Shown here: positions 42,546 through 54,129 of the stretch, piece after piece
Layout of the letters: the number at the start of each line of letters is the position of its first letter
How positions within the stretch are numbered: the first letter of the stretch is position 1
DNA from: Odontocerum albicorne
Taxonomy: Eukaryota > Arthropoda > Insecta > Trichoptera > Odontoceridae
Length of the DNA: 64,000 bases
NCBI GenBank assembly: GCA_949825065.1
Contig: OX463838.1
Location: 7,232,251-7,296,250 of the forward strand
Reading direction: 5' to 3'
Notes under the pieces: generated by a model
Told to the model about the DNA's origin: nothing
Database searches by the model: none
What the model saw: the letters and a program-made list of their open reading frames with translations, nothing else
Made by a program: the position numbers and the translations under genes

Positions 42546-43985
42546 GCAGCTTTTCTCTTAAATGTATGTTCTTTTGCATTACCTTTAAATACATGTTTAA
42601 TTTTAGGATATATGAACAAATTATGTTACGATTTTTAAAACTATTTTTTTTTATAATCAGAGTAAGGTAGTTTTATTTTTTTTAATTAAATTATTGATAG
42701 CATTAAAAAGGATGATATCAGAACGTGTTGTGAAATATTGCAGTATAAAAATAAAAATTGCAGATTTAATGCGGTTCTCGAATCGTGCCTAATGGTCACT
42801 ATTCCCCTAACACAAAACGCAGTATGTGATATTTGAGAATCAACTCGTCTGACAGCCCATGATGAAACACCTCACGTGGCTGTGGATTAAATAGGTTGGG
42901 AGAAGCTGTTTTATACTCCGTAATAGATTGCCGTAATCCATTACGTCTTAAGATCAATCATCCTACAAAAATCTGACTCGAATCGTTCTGGAAGGTCGCT
43001 TTATAATCCTCCTGCATGCGCAAACTTGGGATAAAATCCTTTTTGAGCTACCTTGAAGGAGTTTTATCATTATGGCATATTTTATAAAACAGTTTTAAAA
43101 ACAATTTCATGATTTATTTCTCTGAATTTTCAGGGGAAACTTTAAGTATAAAATATTATCAGTTATCATGTTCAATATTTTTCATTTTTTATTAATTAAT
43201 GATATTGTTGAAAGTTTTACTTTATCTATTTAATATTTTCACGATTGTTTTCTGTATCATAATATTTAAAGCAAAATTTGTACAGCGCCGTTTAGAGTAA
43301 ATTCTCCTCAAGGTAAAATTCGAAACCCCTATTTATAAAAAAATATTTTTTCGTATTGAGTATTAAGTTAAGTGTAAGAATATAAAGGTGGTGAGTGCGG
43401 CCGATAGATGAAAAACTTCCCAGTATCTGCTTCTCAGTTATTTTATGATAATAAATTAATTAACGTTGTAACATTTTATTACTGCAATTGGCACTAGTCA
43501 GAGTAACTATTGATTTTTTGGTTGAAAAATATTTTGTTATGGTTATTTTTTTATTTTTTTTTCATTTTACACATGAAAAGAAGTTTACATAGTTTGTGAA
43601 AAAATAACAGGTAATTTAATTTCGACACAATTTTAATGGATCTGGGTGTGTTGCCTTTCATTTGCCGTGTCCCCAGTTAATTAGGCTTTTTGTCTGTACC
43701 TCACTGAGGACATATACAATATATCATGAAAAAATAAATCGATACTTCTTTCCGATTTTTTAATATATAAAGCCCCGTTGTATATTCTCAACAACCTGAC
43801 AAACAGTGAAACTCAATTACACATGTATACATCACGTGAAATCAAACTCCTCACACTTCATCACTCCAGACAGACAAAAACATTCATCCCACAATCTACC
43901 GCACATAATCATAAAAATAAAAAACAATCATACAAATATAAAGCGATAAAAAACATCACACTCAAGAGCTTACCTAAACCTTTTC
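42546..43985. other. mostly unclassified; satellite relic
   Basis: ACAGCGCCGTTTAGAGTAAA at 43282-43301 with TTCTCCTCAAGG is related to the 74-bp satellite of 54.1 kb. No genes recognised. Confidence 0.45.
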
Positions 43986-43991
43986 CACAAG

Positions 43992-44185
43992 TCATTCCTC
44001 TTGCAAGCCTAAGTACTCAAACTCCTGTCGCAATAACAACCACGCTCCGATCGACTGCCTAAATTGTTTTCCTCCCTTTGCCTTTATTGAATTCGGCACC
44101 CCATTGTATGTCATGGGAGCTAAATAGGCATATTGCCTTTGGGCAAAATATGTTTTAACTCTAGGGGTGGTGAACATCTGATCAG
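43992..44185 (-). pseudogene. possible LINE C-terminal fragment (jockey/CR1-like)
   Basis: The minus frame gives TPRVKTYFAQRQYAYLAPMT, YNGVPNSIKAKGGKQFRQSI and GAWLLL. It resembles the tail of CR1/jockey-type reverse transcriptases (R...R...Y..P..WN.LP..I......FK..L..WL). Short, and judged by pattern only. Confidence 0.45.
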
Positions 44186-44189
44186 TTAT

Positions 44190-45235
44190 CATGCGTGTCA
44201 TGTGTATCTGCTGAGTCTGCATCTTCATGCGTGTTATAAGCACATAATTTGTATATGTCACAATATGCTAAAATGTCTTTATAAATACTCGTACAATATT
44301 TGAGTATTCTTAAATGTACATCTAAAACGATATGTCTAACAACTAAACAACTTTATTACGGTACAATTTTCATTTACATATTTTAAGTGCGATAATTAAA
44401 AAATATATTTTTAATTTTTATCATAATAATATAAAAGACCGCTTAAAGTAGAGAAAATTATACCAACGTTTAAATTAAGAATTTTTCAACATAATTTTAT
44501 TTCTAAATCAATGTTTTTTTACATTTTTTTTAATGCTTGTAACTAAAAACACTGTTTTCAGTATTTGATTATAACAAATCGATAAAAAAAATCAAAGTTA
44601 ATCTTTTTTTCTATTTATAGAATGTGCTATTTATATGAATATAAATTATCACGTTTTGGTATAAAAGATTTGTAATTTGAGGGAGGTTTTATTAACTTGT
44701 AAAGCCGCCAATTTAACTATAATTAGCACCATAATTAACTTGAAGCCACTACATCCATTTTCTCGATTACTACAATTAAGTTTCCTGTTTTCCAGTTAGC
44801 TCTGAAGTTTATTAGACCGAGCTGTCTTTTATTAAACCTGGATGGTTCCAGTATCGTTCCCATTCTTCTTTGTTCCCTCCATGTACCTGTCTTTTATCGT
44901 TATTTTTCTCTTTTCTTCCACATAAAACTTGCAGTACAGATACGAACAAATTTTATTATATTGTTTCAACTGTAATAAAATACATTACTTTACTTTTCAT
45001 GTTATGACTTACCTAAGCACAAAAATATATAATAACTCGTTAGAGTTCTACAAGAATTAAAAATAATAGAATTATGTTTAATAAAGTTATACTGCTTTGT
45101 AAATAAATATAAAAAGAATTTTCTTGTTTTGTTTGGAATTTATAAAAGTTATAAGTGTCACTATATAAATATGGTGAAATAAAATCTGAAAGATAGACAA
45201 ACAGTATCTGAATGGATATTGTACTATTATAGTAC
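44190..45235. other. unclassified AT-rich sequence
   Basis: Nothing recognised. Confidence 0.5.
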
Positions 45236-45237
45236 AC

Positions 45238-45425
45238 TAACAACCTGGTAGATTTATTGTCATCTGGTAATCTCTTCTATCTAACCAAACAATTTAAAAA
45301 AAACGTCGAGTAATAACCACACTGGTACCCTTTTTAAAAAATGTAGACAGCAACAGAAATCGAACCCACAACCCTCGGTTTAAAGACTGGTATCTTATAA
45401 ACTAGGTGACGGAGGTAGTCATATA
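45238..45425 (-). mobile_element. SINE, full length, minus strand
   Basis: Reading on the minus strand: head with CACCTAGTTTATAAGATACC and B-box GGGTTCGATTTCTG, then a T-rich run, GGGTACCAGTGTGGTTATTA, the tail TTGGTTAGATAGAAGAGATT and ACCAGGTTGTTAG. Confidence 0.8.
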
Positions 45426-45429
45426 GGGG

Positions 45430-46460
45430 ATGAAACAAATATCACCCATCGTACTTTGACACTAACATGCGGTTTGTACAGGTATATGGGTAATACAGTT
45501 TTGACGTTACGTAGAATAATATTCAGAATGTCAATAGAGCTAATGTTTATTTAAAACAATATTAAACTTCCACTGCCCTCTATTAACTGCAAACCTTTGA
45601 ATCAAGGCAAATAATTAAAAGGTTTGGAGTTAACCCATTTTATTAGTAAAATTGGGTTTATATTTATCAATAATTAAAAAAAATCAAGTATTCTTTTTTA
45701 ATCAATGTACAGTTTTTAATTAAAATCAATAAGTAATTTTAGTAGCGATGTTTTGTGATAAATGATTGCTTCTAGATTGCTACTGTTTTAATATTTTTTT
45801 AAATAACTCATAATCACAAAAAAAATAGAATAAATATGAAAGTAATACACAAACCTAGATTATCAACTAATCAATTATACAACTTCTCTTAAAAGCTTAG
45901 ACTCCGAAACACGTTTTATTATTATTTAGTCCTCTGCTCCGTAGACATACTGAACCGAATTTTTTTTATTTATTTATTTATTTTACAGTTGATACGATAA
46001 AACCGAATTTAACCAATTTACAAGAAAAAATAATAATAATTAAAAATGTAATTATGACAAAGGGAACAGTGGGACTTATGCTTTCGTCTAAGGTGTCTCA
46101 TTTATACCAAAAATGTTTACTAAAAGTTCAATCTTCATTATTTTCACCGAGATATGGTAGATATCGATGTTGGAAACATCATAAAAAAAATCATTTTGTG
46201 TGCAGGTAGTGACGCTTTTAATAGCTCCAAAGAAAACAATCTTAATTCATGATAGCGTAAATAATTATCCAGTATATTAAACAATAGATGATTAACTGAC
46301 TTTTATGCCAAGAGTTTGTGGAAGCAAGAGAAGAGTTTCTCTGTTGCTGCTTGAAAATGTAAGATGAATCTCTTACACTATGTTTAATAGAATTAGATTG
46401 TATTATTGCATTGTATGGTTGCAGTTGAATCTCTTAGATCTGCAATTTTTTCATCAAATT
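45430..46460. other. unclassified AT-rich sequence
   Basis: Short frames only, for example a 51-codon ATG frame near 46056 with no recognised family. Confidence 0.45.
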
Positions 46461-46462
46461 TA

Positions 46463-46960
46463 TATTTTTCTTCCTGGCACTGTCCCAACTCATTGTCTAG
46501 GTAGGCTGTTGGGGTGGGCTCTTCTCGCTCTCAAGCTGTATGTTCTTTGGTTCTGGGTGTCGCTTTCGTCTAGGCCGTTTCTCTGCAGGATTTGAAGCAT
46601 TGAGTCGGAAGATCCACAGAAATTACCTGATTTACAGTATGGTCTGGTGGTCTCCGTCTTATGTGCCCGTACCATCTCAGCTGTCGCTCTTTCCGCTTGC
46701 TATTTATGTCAATGACTCCCAGGCTACCACGAATGCGTGAGCTCTTAATTTTATCTTTCAGTGATACTCCTGCCGATCACCTAAGCATTCGCATTTCTGC
46801 TGTTTCAAGTTGTCTAGAGTAGGAGCTGTACATAGTTCTGCAATCTGAGCCATACATAATTGCGAGTCTAACGATAGTCTGGTATACCTTTCCTTTCAGT
46901 TTTATAGGCATTTTTGGGTCACACAAGACTCCTATTACCGATCTCGATTTTTCCATCAAA
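46463..46960 (-). pseudogene. LINE RT C-terminus, same family as 24119-24645
   Basis: The minus frame from 46959 reads SRSVIGVLCDPKMPIKLKGK, VYQTIVRLAIMYGSDC, RQLETAEMRMLR. After a frame change it continues with RQLRWYGHIRR and ends near GACAGTGCCAGGAAGAA (complement of 46472-46488). Order and length match the plus-strand copy, including the 3' end. 5'-truncated. Confidence 0.85.
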
Positions 46961-47795
46961 TTTTTAACGATCCAATAATGATGTATAGTGGTAAACTTAA
47001 AGTGATGGTTTTGAAAACGGTTTCATGTCAGTATTCAAAAAAGTTTAAACTTCATAAGCCTCTGAAAAACCTTTGTTTTCGGCCATCTGACTCTCCAAAG
47101 ACAGACCTTCCATCCATTTACTCTATTACATAACAGTGCTTGATTTAAAGGTTATGTTATTTCAACATAACAAAAACTGCTCAAAATATCGGCACCATTC
47201 TTTTGAATCAAATTGAATGGTAGAATCATTCCGTTTACGTTTACGATAATGTGAACTTCTGCTGTCACTGTAAACAGACTTGGGGGAAATGCTCAGTGTA
47301 AACAAATATCCAGTGTCTACAGATAATTATACATTCAAACATTGGCTCCAACCGCAAAGTTTACCGCCATTGTTTACGCAGCGATATCAATTGAAAATTA
47401 TGTGGATTTTCCGGACGGAAGCGTTTTCCACCTCATTGACCTTGGCCTGTTTATTAATACTTAATGTTTTATTTCAAATACTGGATATTTTTCGTGTTCT
47501 TTTTTTATATAACCTTAATCGTTATGACCAGAAAAATATTTATTGTTTTTTTTTTGTTTATCTTTATTTTTCTCCCGCCTTGTTTCTTTCTTAGTGGTAG
47601 AATTTTGTAGTAAAATTGAGAAACGACACTTTCGCATAGTATAAATGATAGCCATTATGTAATTACTTAACGTTTTATATTTTATATGAAATAAAATAAT
47701 ACTAACTGGATAATTGATTATATTCATAATAAAACTATTAAATTTAAATATTTTACAGTCTTTAAGACACCACGGTGTTAACTAATGTATTTTAT
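46961..47795. other. unclassified sequence
   Basis: A plus-strand 104-codon frame at 47280-47594 becomes hydrophobic in its second half. It has no recognised domain and is probably chance. Confidence 0.4.
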
Positions 47796-47799
47796 TGTA

Positions 47800-48055
47800 A
47801 TTTGTTTTATCAAACACTGTTTATTTCACTTTTTGTAACGGTGTAACCCTACCTGTTTCAAGGCTTTCACCTAATCTTCAGTGGAGCACAAATAAGACAG
47901 TCTTGTTTGTGCTCCCCTGAAGATGAGGTGAAAGCCTTGAAACCGGTAGGATTATACCGTTACAAAAAGTGGAATAAAAAGTGTTTGATAAAACTAATTG
48001 CAATGTCTTGAAATCTCCACAACGTTAATGCCTTAACTATAAACAAAATATGATG
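47800..48055. mobile_element. Penelope-like terminal unit as near-perfect fold-back
   Basis: Left arm 47800-47898 (minus orientation) and right arm 47899-47992 (plus) are almost exact inverted copies of the ~95-bp PLE terminus, meeting with only a few bases between them (AAGACAGTCTT). The right arm continues into the family trailer (TCTCCACAACGTTAATGCC) up to about 48055. No coding sequence is left. Confidence 0.88.
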
Positions 48056-48590
48056 TATTATATTTGAGTTTATTTACTCTTCTATCTTGATATATTATAT
48101 TTTATGTCTGTAACGTGTAATATTTTATTATATTTTTAAACAAATTGCTTGCCTGTTTTTTTTATAATTATTATGATATTCAAATGTTATAATGATAAAT
48201 GAAATACAAGTTCATTTCTTTTGGAATTTGAGAATGAAATTTAAACTAATATTATCAATAAATTAACGTCAAATTAAATCAATAAATTATATATATATTG
48301 TAGCAATAGTACAAAGTCTGCTGAAAAGGTGGACGGTTGCCGGCGTGATTTCAATGAGTCTCGGTGAAAAGCTGGGCGAAGAGAAGAAATCCCTTGTTGG
48401 CCGGTAGAACTCTTCAGAAATAAAACCGCAGTATAACGTTTCTTTTATTTTATAAATAAATCAATTTAAATTGAATTAAAAATGCAATTTATTCTGACGA
48501 GGAGCTACAAAGAATCGTTTACTGATTTTACAAAGAACGTTTACTTTGATGAATACATGGGGTGACTTTGTATGACAGAATACGGAATAA
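48056..48590. other. unclassified AT-rich sequence
   Basis: A short less AT-rich block at 48320-48410 is not recognised. Confidence 0.45.
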
Positions 48591-48850
48591 AGGGATAAGG
48601 GATGAAAGTTAATATGTTGAGCAAGATAAAGAAGACCTCTCTGATATGGCTTGGACACGTGGAACGAATGAATGAAGAAAGGAATAAAGACTAATAAAAC
48701 AAATATTTAGTGCGAATGTGACTGGAAGACGTGGTAGAGGACGATCAAGAAAAGTATGTTTGGATCAAGTGTACGATATTACAACGATGTGTTAAATGAC
48801 TGATGGGAGCCGAATAAATGTTGTAGAAGAGCGTGCATTCAGAATAAAAC
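48590..48850 (+). pseudogene. LINE C-terminal debris
   Basis: Plus-strand order: LSKIKKTSLIWLGHVERMNE, a frame change, TGRRGRGRSRKVCLDQVYDI. This is the GHVERM...GRGRPRK..DQV signature of insect LINE C-termini, interrupted by stops. Confidence 0.65.
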
Positions 48851-48924
48851 ACGAGATGATAATGCATAACAGAATACGATAAATGAAGTGATAAGGGATG
48901 AATGTGAACTTAACCCTTCCCTTA

Positions 48925-49320
48925 CGGTGCTAAAATTGAAACGCGCGCTCCGGTGTTGGGTAGTGAGTACGCGATCAAAAATTAGCGATTTTAAATCGGA
49001 AAAATAAGAACATTCATAGATAATCCCCTTAATTAATTATAATTGAAGTTCAAAAATTATATTAATTGAGATTTATTTGCTGAAAACATTAAAAAACCAT
49101 CTGGAAACGCTCACGGAACGGGCGTAGGTCTAATATGGTTGCAAGCCCAAAAGCTACTGCGGCGCGGAGCGGTAGTGGCTTACTCCCGGCGTGGCTTACG
49201 CTTGCGACGATTGAGACAATTGAGCTCCTCGCAATTCAGTGAAGTAAGCAAGAGTGAGATGCGAATATAGTGTCGCGCTTCCCGCATACTCTTCACCTAT
49301 CGTCAAGACGAGGCACTCAC
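48925..49320 (-). repeat. dispersed repeat of unknown class, copy 2
   Basis: The minus strand matches 36750-37025: TTATTTTTCCGATTTAAAAT, GCTAATTTTTGATCGCG, CAACACCGGAGCGCGCG, and a CAGCAAATAAATCTCAATTA block. The 49100-49320 part is GC-rich (GCGGCGCGGAGCGGTAG). Confidence 0.5.
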
Positions 49321-49534
49321 AGCGTTTAAATGCGAATTTGTTTCCGATCTTCACAAAACACCTACGATGTAGTCGATAAATTCTGATTATTATTAATATT
49401 ATTTTTTAAATCAATGCGTAAATATATTATGGAGGAATACCTAAAATCTTAACCTTGTATTTATTATATTTATAGAGATATTGATGGTTATTAGAAGCAA
49501 CGTGTAGAAGATACCCAACACAGGGAAGGAAAGG

Positions 49535-49850
49535 TTAATGCTGATATGTTACGATAAGAATAACTCTCCGAGATGGTTTCGAATTGAATAACGAATGAAG
49601 AAAAACTAACAAAATGTGTATACAGTGCACATGTGAATTGAAAGCCTGGTAGAGGAAGACCAAGAAAAGTATGATTGAATCAAGTGAACGATATTTTGAA
49701 AGAAGGAAATGTAAAAAGTCATCGGAATCGTACTAGCTGTTTGAAAAGGTGTGTGGATGTAGAAGACGCGAAAGTTCTTTCGCGATATGAAATTCTCGCG
49801 TTCTCTCCTTTCTGCCTACCTGCGTGATGATATGTGTTACATTTATAAAT
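49535..49850 (+). pseudogene. LINE C-terminal debris
   Basis: It contains PGRGRPRKV, DQVNDILKEGNVKSHRNRTS, KRCVDVEDAKV, and SPFCLPA before ATGATATGTG. It follows the same order as 52335-52500 and supplies a readable version of the family's last 60 residues. Confidence 0.65.
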
Positions 49851-50449
49851 ACTACGGAGACAAATGGGCTTAGTGTTACTTTCTCTATACGAATCTCTAT
49901 TATTGGTTCAGAAATATACTACAGGTATATATGGTGTACCTTTATAGAACAACCAACTAATATTGCAAAGAGGGTATATGCTGGTTTAATAGTGCCTTTG
50001 TATGAAAATAAGACGAAAGTACGAAAAAGTCGTATGTCTAAAGAATTTATTAACATAGTTCACCAAATTTGGATCATTTTGCAAATCCCAACAAAAATAT
50101 AAGGAATTATTTCTGCAGAGTAATTTTAATTATTTTTTAGATTGTAAAATTATTTCTTTTAGTGACTTTTAAAAAGATTTTTTTTTGTTATGTTATATTT
50201 ATTTTATTACATAGATGTGTAACAATTACTTTTTCTGTACAATAAATTTTCATCCAATAAATCCGAATATTGTAATAAATTTTGTTGCAATATTCCATAT
50301 TTAAACTTATGTGCAATCTTCGTGATAGTTGTCCTGTTTTGTTAACTGTCATTTAACATTTTATAAGTGTCACGTGTTTTGACCTTTTGCACGACTCAAT
50401 ACAGGTTGTTTATTTGACAGTTTAGTCATTATATTACACTTTCGTTGTA
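49851..50449. other. unclassified AT-rich sequence
   Basis: A plus frame of 92 codons (49824-50102) starts inside the LINE debris. Not recognised. Confidence 0.45.
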
Positions 50450-50515
50450 AAAAGTACAACCTGACGTATTTATTGCCATGTGTCGATCTCTTCTCACCTA
50501 CGGGAAATGTGCTTA
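50450..50515 (-). mobile_element. SINE 3' tail fragment
   Basis: On the minus strand, TGAGAAGAGATCGACACATG, GCAATAAATACGTCAGGTTG matches the family tail. Confidence 0.6.
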
Positions 50516-50999
50516 AGAAATTTTAAGTAAAAAGAGGGAAAATTTTATGTAAAAATAGTTTTTGTTTTCACTAAATAAAAGTATCTCATTCGATAAATTG
50601 GTGTAACTATTGAGAATTCTTATATCTCAAGGAATTTAACCGAAGCGCCAAAAATATCTAAAATCCTTTAAACTTCACGTCAAAAAATCTTTATATTTAA
50701 AAATTATTCATAACTGTTTGGATCTTTTATGCGTTTTTGCATAAATTTGAAATACAAGTCTTAGAGTAAAAGGCCTCGAGTTATAAAACTACATGCAGCT
50801 GCACTCCCAACTCTCTAAGTACAAAGTCATTCAAACTTCCCTCACGACCCTCTCGGGTTGTATCACACGAGAGATGGGACTCACTAATTAAGTTTCACAA
50901 AATTCTGGCAGAAATTTATTCCTGAATAGATTGAAAGAGTCATTAAACTTATTTACAACTGAAAATTTACCCTTTTAGAGATTTTTTCATTATTTTGAT
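50516..50999. other. unclassified AT-rich sequence
   Basis: Nothing recognised. Confidence 0.5.
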
Positions 51000-51545
51000 A
51001 GAAAAGTGTGAAATAAAAAGTAAATGCGATATATGGGTGAATAATGAAAGGGAAGAAAGTTGAGGAATTTCGCTAATTGGATAGCAGTTCTGCTATTTGG
51101 GTAGTATACATAGTAGAATTTAGTGGGATATTGAACGACGTGTAGCGATAGAAAATAACATCACTGGGAAACCAAAACACATGTATTCGAAACCGAACAA
51201 TATCAAAATCCGCTGTGATGATAATTCACGAAAGTATTTTTGTACCATCTTTGATATATGGGAGTGAAACGTGGATGTGGAAAAAGTGTTAAAAGAGTCA
51301 AATAAATATTGCAGAAATACGTGAATTGAGAAGATAACATGAAGTGACAATTTATGACAGAATATGAAATGAGGTGGCTAGAAAGAAATTCGAACTAAGA
51401 CTGATATGTTCAGAAGGGGGAAAAAGAGCATTATCAGATAATTTGGACATGTAGAACGAATTCATGAAGAAAAACAAAATAAATATACAGTGCAAATAGG
51501 AGTAAAAACGACCAAGAATAATATGATTGGATCACTTCAGTTCAG
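51000..51545 (+). pseudogene. LINE RT C-terminal fragment, left part of an interrupted copy
   Basis: Readable pieces: RRVAIENNITGKPKHM, VPSLIYGSETWMWKK, a GHV-like block and a PRII.LDH block. The stretch 51128-51165 (GACGTGTAGCGATAGAAAAT) is homologous to the founder of the 55-bp satellite at 61245. The copy stops at GATTGGATCACTTCAG and appears to resume at 52335. Confidence 0.7.
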
Positions 51546-51582
51546 TTTGATCCCACCTCCACCAACACTGTTATGGGAGACA

Positions 51583-51852
51583 ATATATCGCTGATCCGGA
51601 AGAAAAAACGACAAAAGTCAAAAAACGTGTTTGTCAGGAGCGACTGTTGAAGTCAATATTCTTGAAAACTGCAAATGCAATTAGCTCCAACGGAAAAACG
51701 ACACTAATGCCCACAGGTGGCGAAGACATGAACTAGACCTGTGACACTTTTCAAGGACAAAGGGAACCCAATTTTACAATTTAAGGTGTCATAACCCTAA
51801 ATACGTTTTTTTTTTACTGGTGTCGTTTTTCTTCCGGACCAACGATATGTTC
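51583..51852. mobile_element. MITE with long inverted repeats
   Basis: The left end CAATATATCGCTGATCCGGA, AGAAAAAACGACA and the complement of the right end, ATATCGTTGGTCCGGAAGAA, AAACGACACCAG, form inverted repeats of about 45 bp around a 170-bp non-coding centre. The superfamily is not identifiable. It lies inside the insertion that splits the LINE copy. Confidence 0.7.
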
Positions 51853-52334
51853 ATATCCAACGCGATCAACACTAGAAGATCGAAATCTTCTTTATATTTT
51901 CTGTGAGCGCAACGTCACGGAGTGATGAAGAATGAACTGCCCAAAAGGACTTCTCGGGTGGTGACATAATTGAGTGTAAAAATAGTAGCAGTGACGACAT
52001 ACTTGAGGTCCAACATCACGAAAGAAGAAAAATGACTCGCAGTGCGGTAAATATACTCATGAAGGGGCTTGAGGTCTGGAGTTCAAACAGTCGACCAAGT
52101 TGTCAGTACGTTCACAGAAAGTTGCGAATGCAGCAAAACCATCCTTTAGAGCTACTATATTAAAGTAGCCAATCAATCTGAAGATGAACCGATGTAAGGA
52201 TGAGTGGAAATCCCCTCGAAAGTTATTGACTCGATTCAATTGCAACAGCGCAAAAAGCCAATATTCAAGGCAAAGAGTTGGCCATTAAAGCTCATATGAT
52301 GAAAGAGAAATTGGGTATTCAAATAGTTTGGGTG
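51853..52334. other. unclassified insert, probable decayed coding sequence
   Basis: Less AT-rich than its flanks. Plus-strand frames give pieces such as KVANAAKPSFRATILK and NRCKDEWKSPRKLL separated by stops. No family recognised. Together with the MITE it makes up the roughly 790-bp insert. Confidence 0.35.
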
Positions 52335-52500
52335 TTTAAAGGAAGGAAACGTTGAAAATCAGAGAATTCGTAAGTTTTGTATGAGAAACTGTACGGATGT
52401 AAAAGAGGCGAAGGGTGTGCGTTAACATGGGAAAGTTTGTCACTTTGTCATACATGCCTATCCGGACAGAGAAATGGCGTGACGGTATGTATGTATGAAA
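52335..52500 (+). pseudogene. LINE C-terminal end, right part of the interrupted copy
   Basis: GRKR(N)VKNQRIRKFCMRNC, TDVKEAKGVCVNMGKF and MPIRTEKWRDG, followed by TATGTATGTATGA, a simple-repeat 3' tail. It continues the order found at 49535-49850. Confidence 0.65.
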
Positions 52501-52519
52501 TGTTTTTTTATTAAGTACG

Positions 52520-53155
52520 ATGGGAAGAGAGGAGGTGACCGCGAGTGTTGTTCTGGGTGGTGTCAGTGTTGAGCAAGTGAGGGAATTTGTTTACTTAGGC
52601 AGCAGAGTATCCCAAGATGGCCGATCAAAGGCAGAAATAATAAGTAGGGTCCAACAGGCAAGAGTTGTTTTTAACAAGAAATCCAAGATATTTGAATCTC
52701 CTAACATTGATATCAATGTTAGAAAGAATTTAGTGAAAACTATTGTCTGGAGTGTACTGCTGTATGGCTGCGAAACGTGGACCATCAGCCAGAGTGAGCC
52801 CGGGCGTCTAGCTGCCTTTGAGATGTGGTGCTAGAGGCGCATGGCCAAGGTCCATTGGTCAGATCACATCCGAAACGACGAGGTTTTGAGCGGGGCTGGA
52901 GAAACAAGGCAACTCCTAAATAGAGTTGCCCAACAACAATCTAGTTGGATAGGTCATAACATCAGACACCCAGGCCTGCTCCTTGCCATCGTCGAGGGAA
53001 TGATTGATGGCAATAACCATAGAGGCCACCCTAGATATAGCTAAATGGACCGGGTGATCCGGGATGTGCGCTGTGGCAGCTACCAGGAGAAGAAGAGACT
53101 GGTGGATGACAGAGATAAGTGGAGGCATCGAGTGCTTGGTGCAGACCAATCCTAA
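52520..53155 (+). pseudogene. LINE RT C-terminus (third family)
   Basis: The first frame (52520-52834) reads LGGVSVEQVREFVYLGSRVS, QDGRSKAEIISRVQQARVVF, NIDINVRKNLVKTIVWSVLL and YGCETWTISQSEPGRLAAFE, then a TAG. The second frame, from 52841, gives WSDHIRNDEVLSGAGETRQL, SWIGHNIRHPGLLLAIVEGM, a stop, VIRDVRCGSYQEKKRLVDDR and DKWRHRVLGADQS. This is the region after the RT thumb in insect endonuclease-RT LINEs. It is only lightly decayed (two internal stops), so a fairly recent 5'-truncated copy. Confidence 0.87.
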
Positions 53156-54010
53156 GATTAACCCAGAAGAAAAAGTACGAGTATCAATACGGAGATCCAC
53201 AAAATAAATCTCGCAACAAAAAATAATGTTTCATTTTCAGTTTTTATCAGAATTTTTCAATTTGCCATTTTCCTTGAAAATGTGATTTATAAACCAGTAT
53301 TCTGTCTGGCTGATATATTCGTATAAAAGATTCTTTCAAAACAAAACACCAATCTGTAGAGTCAACTTGTTTTGTTTTTGTTGTCAAGTTGAACAAGTGC
53401 GGAGTAAGAGGAGATTTTTAGACGAGATCCGCCTTTATCTTACCGCTGGCGCTTGGGAGATCGTGACATTATGGCGCTCTACACACCTCACTGGAGAGCA
53501 CTTAAATAGCGTTTCTCAAAACAAAGAACTTAGAAATGTTCTATATTTTGTAAAGGAATCATATTCAATAATATATTCTTATTATTATTTATGTAATAAT
53601 AATACTGGTAATTTTTTACATCAATATGATTTTTTTTTAAATAGGCAAGACAAATAGAAACTTTGAAAAAAGAGTTAGGGAAATTTTTAGATGTCACAAT
53701 AATAACATTTTTTCGAAGTTTGCCACCCACTTAATCGAAAAAAAATATTCGTTTTAACTCGATCGTGGTTTGCTGATTCTGCACACGAGCTGAAGGAGAT
53801 TACAGTTAGACTATTTACGAATTATAGAGATTAAAAAAGTGTTAAATAAAGTCTCAACATCATAAAAAATCAAGTAAATTTGAATAATAGTCCACTGCTA
53901 AATATATTTCCCGTTCAAAAACTCGTGCTCCAGTCGTCTTATTAACCACTTCTTCCCTCTCCTGTACTTAATATAATGAGAAAAATGTATTTCAGACATA
54001 ATTTAGTTCA
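53156..54010. other. unclassified sequence
   Basis: A plus frame at 53367-53657 has an unrecognised 50-residue start (RRFLDEIRLYLTAGAWEI), then becomes random. No repeat found. Confidence 0.4.
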
Positions 54011-54014
54011 ACCT

Positions 54015-54095
54015 TACCTGACGAAGAAGAGAGAGGTCTTTGAAACCGGTAGGGAATTCAAATTAATAAAAAAAAGTGTTTTGTTTCTTTTATTA
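54015..54095 (+). mobile_element. divergent Penelope-like terminal sequence
   Basis: CCTGACGAAGAAGAGAGAGG, then TTTGAAACCGGTAGGG and AAAAAAAGTGTTTTGTTTCT has the layout of the PLE terminus but a different sequence before the GAAACCGGTAGGG core. It suggests a related second family. Confidence 0.55.
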
Positions 54096-54129
54096 AAAAA
54101 ATATTGAACGACACTTTTTACAGCGCTTT

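Noticed and set aside
47280..47594. 104-codon plus-strand gene
   Set aside because: No domain recognised; the second half is low-complexity hydrophobic sequence from T-rich DNA.
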